From NCBI GenBank assembly GCA_030512295.1, contig JAULSR010000005.1:2356001-2420000 (forward strand): a stretch of 64,000 nucleotides of DNA, in the 5' to 3' direction. A model generated the notes under the pieces. The model was not told where the DNA came from and did not search any database. It was given only the letters and a program-made list of their open reading frames with translations. This DNA comes from Bombardia bombarda. Taxonomy: Eukaryota; Ascomycota; Sordariomycetes; Sordariales; Lasiosphaeriaceae. The stretch's first letter is position 1. Each line of letters opens with the position of its first letter. Shown one piece after another: positions 58,909-64,000 of this stretch. The position numbers and the translations under genes were made by a program.

Positions 58909-60148
58909 CGCTCCAGCTGTTGTTCGAGTAGACACGGAGAAGAGAGGTGGCTGTTTGGTTGTATCGAAAACATAAAAGGTCGATGTGTTGGCGCGTGACG
59001 GAAAATTGCCACTTTTGTCAATGGGGATATATGTAGCCCAGAGAGAGATGATGCTTTTCACCCGTCAAGATAAAAATGTTGGGATATGCACAATGGTGGT
59101 GTAGCGGTGTTATCTTGCTGATCGAGAATATCCTGGGGGCAAGGCGAAGTGTCGGTCAGTCGTCACGGATTTGCTTGTTGTGTGCAATCAATCACTCAAT
59201 CGCCTGACTGGTGGCACAAGGGAGAAAAATAAAATGTCGACAGCCTATGAGAAGGATGGAGCGGAATGGCCGCGAAAATGTGGTATTCAGGCCAAAATCA
59301 CACGTCACAAACGCCTATCGGGGCCGTGCTAAATATCTGCCTTGCCTACCCAGAGAGCCAAAGTATTGGCTTTGTCTGGCGGGAGTCGGGACGGGATATT
59401 AAAAGAAATGGTGGGGTGAATTTGGTGGTGGTGGTGGTGGTGGTGGGCAAGCTCGACGCAAGGACGCAAAGGGCAGAACCTGAACATGGCCGGTACAAGA
59501 CGCGGTGCAGTCGTGCAGACGGTCGCGTGGAAGCAGCAGAGCCTCGTAGGGCATTCCAACAGTTCTTGCATTAGCACTACCTACTTACATGTTGCCCTGA
59601 ACTTTTTCATGTTGGAGCGCTCGGCCGTCGGAAACCCCCACCTGAGGCGGCTGGTTCTGGGCAGGTAAGGTAGCGTTTTGGCGTGCTCGGCTGCTGTTGC
59701 TAGAACTGGGAGCCCGGATAAGGTAAGATAGGGATCACGGCAGCTACCCCAGACTCCGTGGAAGGAGGCGCCGAGGTGAATCCCTTTTTCCGCCGGGAGA
59801 CGGGATCCACGCAAGGTACCTAGGCACTGTAGTACTACTGTACTAGGGCAGGTGAAATATACCTATGGTTGATGAAATCCACTTTTCTCCGTGCCTCCAG
59901 TCTCGATAATCGACCGCAGCCGAGCAAGTCAGCGAGTGTCAGCGGAGTGAAGGAGACCAACGGTACCGGCAAACGTACTGTCAGAACTGTGTTGCACCAT
60001 TGTACACCTTGCAGTCATTCTTTGTCGGCACTCTGTTTTAACCGCCGAGTCATTGGACAATTGTCATCTGCAGGTGCCTCCCGCTCCCCCCCTCTCTACC
60101 CGTATATAAAAGCAGTATCAAAGCTCACCCCCCGCGCGAACCGCGAGA
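58909..60148. promoter_or_regulatory. Divergent intergenic region, FAHD1 promoter with TATA box
   Basis: This is 1.2 kb between two genes read outward. A TATATAAA lies at 60103-60110, about 40 bases before the FAHD1 ATG. An AAGGTACCTAGGCAC element lies at 59813-59827, and a GGTGGTGGT run near 59424-59443. No gene is supported. Confidence 0.5.
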
Positions 60149-60992
60149 ATGGCATTCATACTGCGCAGAGGCATGGCCACCATGGCGTCTGTCAAGAGAG
60201 CAAACAAGGTCGTGTGCATCGGCCGCAACTATGCGTGTGTATCCTTCTTTATCCTTGACGAAAAGGAAATGCTGACAATATACCACCAGAGACCATATCG
60301 CCGAGCTGAACAGTGCCCGCCCCAAGCAGCCCTTCTTCTTCCAGAAGCCCACCTCGTCCATCTTGCTCCCTGGAGAAGGCCCCGTCATCAGGCCCCGGGG
60401 TGTCAACCTGCACTATGAGGTAGAGCTCGCCATCGTCCTCGGCAAGCAGGTCAAGGACCTCGAAGCCGACGACGATAAGGGTGCCCTTGATGCTATTGAG
60501 AGTGAATCTTGCCCAATTGCCTGACCAAGCCACCAACCCCATATACTAACAACCCCTTACCCAGGCTATGCCCTCAGCATCGACATGACGGCCAGGAACG
60601 TGCAGAACGAGGCCAAGAAGAAGGGTCTCCCCTGGGACATCTCCAAGGGGTTCGACACCTTTTTGCCCCTCAGCCAGACCATTGCCAAGTCGGCCATCCC
60701 GGACCCGCACAACATCGAGCTATACCTGACGGTCAACGGCGAGCCCCGCCAGGATGACTCGACCGAGCTGATGCTGTTCCGGGTCCCCAGGATCCTCAGC
60801 GACATCTCAAAGGTCATGACCCTCGAGGCCGGCGACATCATCCTGACGGGCACGCCCAAGGGCGTCGGTCCCGTTGTGCCCGGCGACGTGATGCGCGCCG
60901 GCATCAGGGTCAACGGCAAGGAGCTGGAGGAGGCCAAGATCGAGGTGGCTGTCGAGGAGTCGACGAGGGCGTATTTGTATGCCGAGACATAG
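60149..60992 (+). CDS. Fumarylacetoacetate hydrolase family protein (FAHD1-like)
   Basis: Exons 60149-60234, 60290-60501 and 60565-60992 give 241 residues. Family members of this size are acylpyruvases or oxaloacetate decarboxylases, often mitochondrial. The N-terminus (MAFILRRGMATMASVKRANKV) is basic and could be a presequence; later Met codons offer a cytosolic form. Seen are VVCIGRNYADH, FFFQKPTSSIL, the metal-binding Glu segment LHYEVELAIVLG, YALSIDMTARNVQ and the ending LTGTPKGVGPVVPGD, all diagnostic. The first donor (GTGTGT) and second donor (GTGAAT) are the best phase-compatible ones; alternatives would disrupt conserved motifs. It converges on the dioxygenase gene, 125 bases away. 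Confidence 0.92.
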
Positions 60993-61117
60993 GGGGGAAG
61001 ATATGAAGTAATGTTTTCTCTGTATATAAAACACTACATATACATTATTTCAAGTAGTCATGTAGTTAATACCTAGTATCTATTCTACTATTATCAAATC
61101 TACTATTATCAAATCTA

Positions 61118-61783
61118 CTACTCCCTGTTCGGGTCCTGGATGGACCCCTCCTTGGGACACCAGTCGGCCAGCTCGCCGCACTTGGAGCACGTCCTCGTCT
61201 CGTCGCTCGCCTTGAAGGCCTCGACGGCAGCCTTGATCTGGGTGCCCAGGTCGGTGCAGTGGAACGAGGCCTCGTGGACGACCTCGCTGCAGTTCTGGCA
61301 GTACCAGCGCATGCGGTCGATGGAGCCCTCGGGCCGCTTCTGCTCGAGCACGATGCCGACCGTGTCGGCGAAGCGCACCGGATTGTGCGGCGTGTTGGCC
61401 GGCAGGAGGAACATGTCGCCCTCGCGGATGATGATGTCCTTGAAGGTGCTGCCGTCGACTACCTTGAGCATCATGGCGCCCTTGTACTGGTAGAACCACT
61501 CGGCCGTCTGGTTGATGTGGTAGTCTGTGCGCGCGTTGGGTCCGCCGACGATCTTTTTGTTTGTTAGTGTTTTATTGAGGAAAGGAGTGGTTTATCATGT
61601 CATGCAAACGCCTCTTACCATAACTGTAAAGTCGTCACTGTAGACGCAGTAGTTGTTGATTGGTGGCTTCAGGAGATGAGAGTTCTCTTCTAGCCTTTGG
61701 TCCATTAGCCTTCTTCATCACTACCTAATTAGATGACGAAGGTTGACATACCATTTTGGCAGATTCACTGGCGAGGAAAGCAT
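61118..61783 (-). CDS. BNA1: 3-hydroxyanthranilate 3,4-dioxygenase
   Basis: Exons 61783-61752, 61694-61619 and 61552-61118 on the reverse strand give 180 residues, the usual length. The enzyme opens the ring of 3-hydroxyanthranilate in de novo NAD synthesis from tryptophan. The start MLSSPVNLPKWLEENSHLLKPP is only visible after splicing, because intron 1 splits a Trp codon. The cupin metal ligands lie in DYHINQTAEWFYQYKG (His and Glu) and LPANTPHNP (His). A second metal site of the bacterial/fungal type is present as CQNC and CSKC near the C-terminus. It would be cytosolic. The gene is monofunctional and does not look like a cluster copy. Confidence 0.95.
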
Positions 61784-62584
61784 CTTGTGATGGCTTCTCA
61801 AGTCCTAGTCTGTCGATGTCTGGTTCCTATCTCGGTGAATTTGTAAGTTTGACGATACAACATGAACCTCATGCAACGTGGAGACCTTGCATATATATTT
61901 ATGAACCAGCTCACTTTGAATACCCCTGTAAATAGCTTGTAGCCAGAATCTCACAAAGAGCGGGAATTACGTACCTACTTCAACACACGATATCTTTTGA
62001 ACTTTGTCGGGTCTTTCATTTGCTAATGGAAGCATCGTTCCAGACTAGACTAACAGCACCTACCCCGCCATACCGAGAGATGCCGACCACATCCAACGCG
62101 TTCGCACAACGCAAGGTACCTTTGATAAAGTACCTAATCTGCGCACATGGCGCCGCTTAGCGTCTCTTACCCCGAAACAATAGTGGGGCCAGCTGTGCCC
62201 CGTGTTTGAGGAACCCGGGCCACAGCATGGATCGCCTTACCTAAGACAAACTGCGAATACACCGATCCCAGCTGCGCTGCTGCTCCCGCCATCCCTCGAC
62301 ATTGGAACGCGATCCCAATTTCATGTTACTCCATCACCAGAAGAAGCCTCGTAGAAATCCCAACTCCACCAACATATTGTCACCCTGAACTCAATTCGAC
62401 GACAACCAATTCGGTTCTCTAGATCCAGCCACTCGCGCATCCCAACCTACCTCATTCTTCCTACCCTATTCCTCCTACCCTATTCTTCCTACCCTATTCT
62501 TCCTACCCTATTCTTCCTACCCTATTCTTCCTACCCTATTCTTCCTACCCTATTCTTCCTACCCTATTCTTCCTACCCTAAATA
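61784..62584. promoter_or_regulatory. Divergent promoter region BNA1 / copper transporter
   Basis: This is 800 bases between two outward-reading genes. The right end carries a 14-base tandem repeat (listed separately). AAGGTACCT occurs at 62113-62121. I see no clear copper-response GCTC cluster. Confidence 0.4.
62454..62579 (+). repeat. 14-base tandem repeat, nine copies, ending 5 bases before the CTR start codon
   Basis: The unit ATTCTTCCTACCCT is repeated nine times without gaps, and the second copy differs by one base (T to C). It is pyrimidine-rich on the coding strand and lies in the 5' leader or core promoter of the copper transporter. Confidence 0.95.
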
Positions 62585-63612
62585 ATGGACCACTCGGCGC
62601 ACGCTCACCACATGGAGATGGACCATAGCAAGATGGACCACAGCGATATGACCGCCGGCCCCATGTGCCGCATGCATGTGAGCTGAAGACCGCCCTCTCT
62701 CTTTCTTCTCAATGTCGACCCTCGCCCACTTACACACCACCTCAGATGACCTTCACCTGGGACACCCAAGACCTCTGCATCGTCTTCCGGCAGTGGCACG
62801 TCAGCTCGACCGCCGGCCTGTTCCTCTCGCTCCTGGCCGTCGTGGCCCTGGTGGCCGGCTACGAGGCCCTGCGCGAGGCCATCCGGCGGTACGAGCTGTG
62901 GGCGGGCCAGAGGGCTGGCACGGCACCGCGTGAGTATTCTCCCCTTTTCTTTTCCCTTTGGCAGGTCTTCTATCACACAAGTCACAAAACGTCTATCGTC
63001 CTGTCTCATAATCACCCCTTACGCGCAAACAAGCACAATAATAAAATGATTTCTTTGGTTGCTATTGTTGTTGTTGTTGTTTTACACACCTACTACCACG
63101 TCCCATTGGGTGGTGCAAAAACACGTTTGGCTAAGATCTGAACCAACTCGACCGACTCAAATCCGATTAAAGCCGATCAAGAGTCTTCTGCTAGTACTGT
63201 TACTGAGTCTACCCCCTTCCTCTGGTCAGGACAAAACAGGGTCGAGGTCTCGCGCCGCGCCCACGTCATCAAGTCAGTGCTGTATGGGGTTCAGAACTTT
63301 TATGCCTTTATGATTATGTGAGTAGTCCTTCCCCCCCCCCCCCCCCCCTTTGTCCCCAGTGAGCGCTCTCTGTCCTATATATATATATCGATGAGATATA
63401 TCGATGGGATATAGAGCAAGGAGCGTCAATCAGTCAGACGGACAGGCAAAAGTAAAAAGTAGTAGTCACTAACCCTCGCTGTCTGTCCAACAAGGCTCAT
63501 CTTCATGACATACAACGGATGGGTCATGATTGCCGTATCTGTGGGCGCCGGCCTGGGCTATCTGGTCTTTGGCGGCCGCACCACCGCCACAAAGGACACT
63601 GCCTGCCACTAG
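62585..63612 (+). CDS. CTR-family copper transporter
   Basis: Exons 62585-62677, 62746-62929, 63230-63317 and 63495-63612 give 160 residues, and all phases close. The N-terminus is rich in His and Met (MDHSAHAHHMEMDHSKMDH), binds Cu(I) and precedes TM1 (SSTAGLFLSLLAVVALVAGY). TM2 lies in NFYAFMIMLIFMTYNGW, with the MxxxM copper-pore motif produced across intron 3. TM3 holds GAGLGYLVFG (GxxxG). The protein assembles as a trimer in the plasma or vacuolar membrane. The second intron is long (300 bases) and the third holds an 18-base C run (63331-63348). Fusion to other domains is not seen. Confidence 0.92.
63331..63348. repeat. Poly-C run of 18 bases in CTR intron 3
   Basis: An uninterrupted C tract lies 13 bases after the donor, followed by a TATATATATCGATGAGATATATCGATG stretch (about 63377-63405). 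Confidence 0.9.
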
Positions 63613-64000
63613 AAAGCAGAACAGAACCCCAATTTGGCTTGTTTCTTGAATGGGCAGTGGTAATGCCATATGCATGGTAGGCCAAGGCAGGGATTCGAGG
63701 GCATTACAGCTACCATAAGTCATAGTTGATTTCTAATTAGGAAGAGAGGACATAATGGTTGGCACGCGATATGGGGAGAGTCGATAGGAGAAGAGAGGGG
63801 GGAAGAAGATACCAATAATCACTTAGGTAAAGCATTAGTCTGATGTAGTGTTGCGTAAAGGGAACAAATCAAACGGGACGAGAAGTAATAGAATCACTCC
63901 ACCAAATGATACCCGAGGGATAGAGATCCTGTGCGTAGGTGTCCAGAGTGAGAACCGCAGTGTCACAGCTTGACTTATATATTCTACCCCCCTCCTATGG
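63613..64000. other. 3' flank, nothing further recognised
   Basis: This is sequence downstream of the copper transporter up to the window edge. No frame, RNA gene or repeat can be supported. Confidence 0.4.

Noticed and set aside
62454..62579. CRISPR-like array
   Set aside because: Head-to-tail 14-base units without spacers, in a eukaryotic genome; it is a minisatellite.

Overview
The window is nuclear DNA from a filamentous ascomycete (Pezizomycotina, most likely Sordariomycetes). The genes have short GT-AG introns of about 50-100 bases with CTAAC-like branch points, intergenic spaces of 0.4-1.7 kb, and typical fungal families: COG4, a PMR1-type Ca2+ pump, Eaf6, cohesin Rad21, a Pth11-like receptor, a Zn2Cys6 regulator and a highly reducing PKS-NRPS. 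I rebuilt exon structures by eye from splice signals and reading-frame phase. All names rest on motif recognition, not database searches. Layout: (1) 1-4.3 kb holds a P450 cut by the left edge, an SDR and a second P450, perhaps the end of another metabolic cluster. (2) 5-24 kb is mostly housekeeping: COG4, PMR1, Eaf6, an S9 peptidase, Rad21, then a possibly decayed small gene and a kinase-like gene with a frame break. (3) 25.9-54.4 kb looks like a biosynthetic cluster: Pth11-like receptor, AflR-type Zn2Cys6 factor, 14-TM MFS pump, small four-TM protein, alpha/beta hydrolase, EthD-like barrel protein, stand-alone trans-enoyl reductase, and a PKS-NRPS of about 4,370 residues (KS-AT-DH-MT-ER0-KR-ACP-C-A-PCP-R). 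(4) 55-64 kb is housekeeping again: SRRM1-like PWI splicing factor, a conserved small protein, FAHD1, 3-hydroxyanthranilate dioxygenase and a CTR copper transporter. In the cluster the inferred order is that the PKS half builds a methylated reduced chain with help from the trans-ER, the NRPS half adds one amino acid, and the R domain releases the product. The hydrolase and the EthD-like protein are candidates for post-release steps, the MFS pump for export and the Zn2Cys6 protein for control. No P450 and no lipocalin-like Diels-Alderase lies inside the cluster. A technical point affects reading: four coding frame breaks (in the kinase-like gene, the PKS-NRPS, and twice in the SRRM1-like gene) each lie in or next to a run of 5-7 G or C, and each is resolved by one extra base. 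This suggests homopolymer undercalling in the assembly rather than four real mutations.
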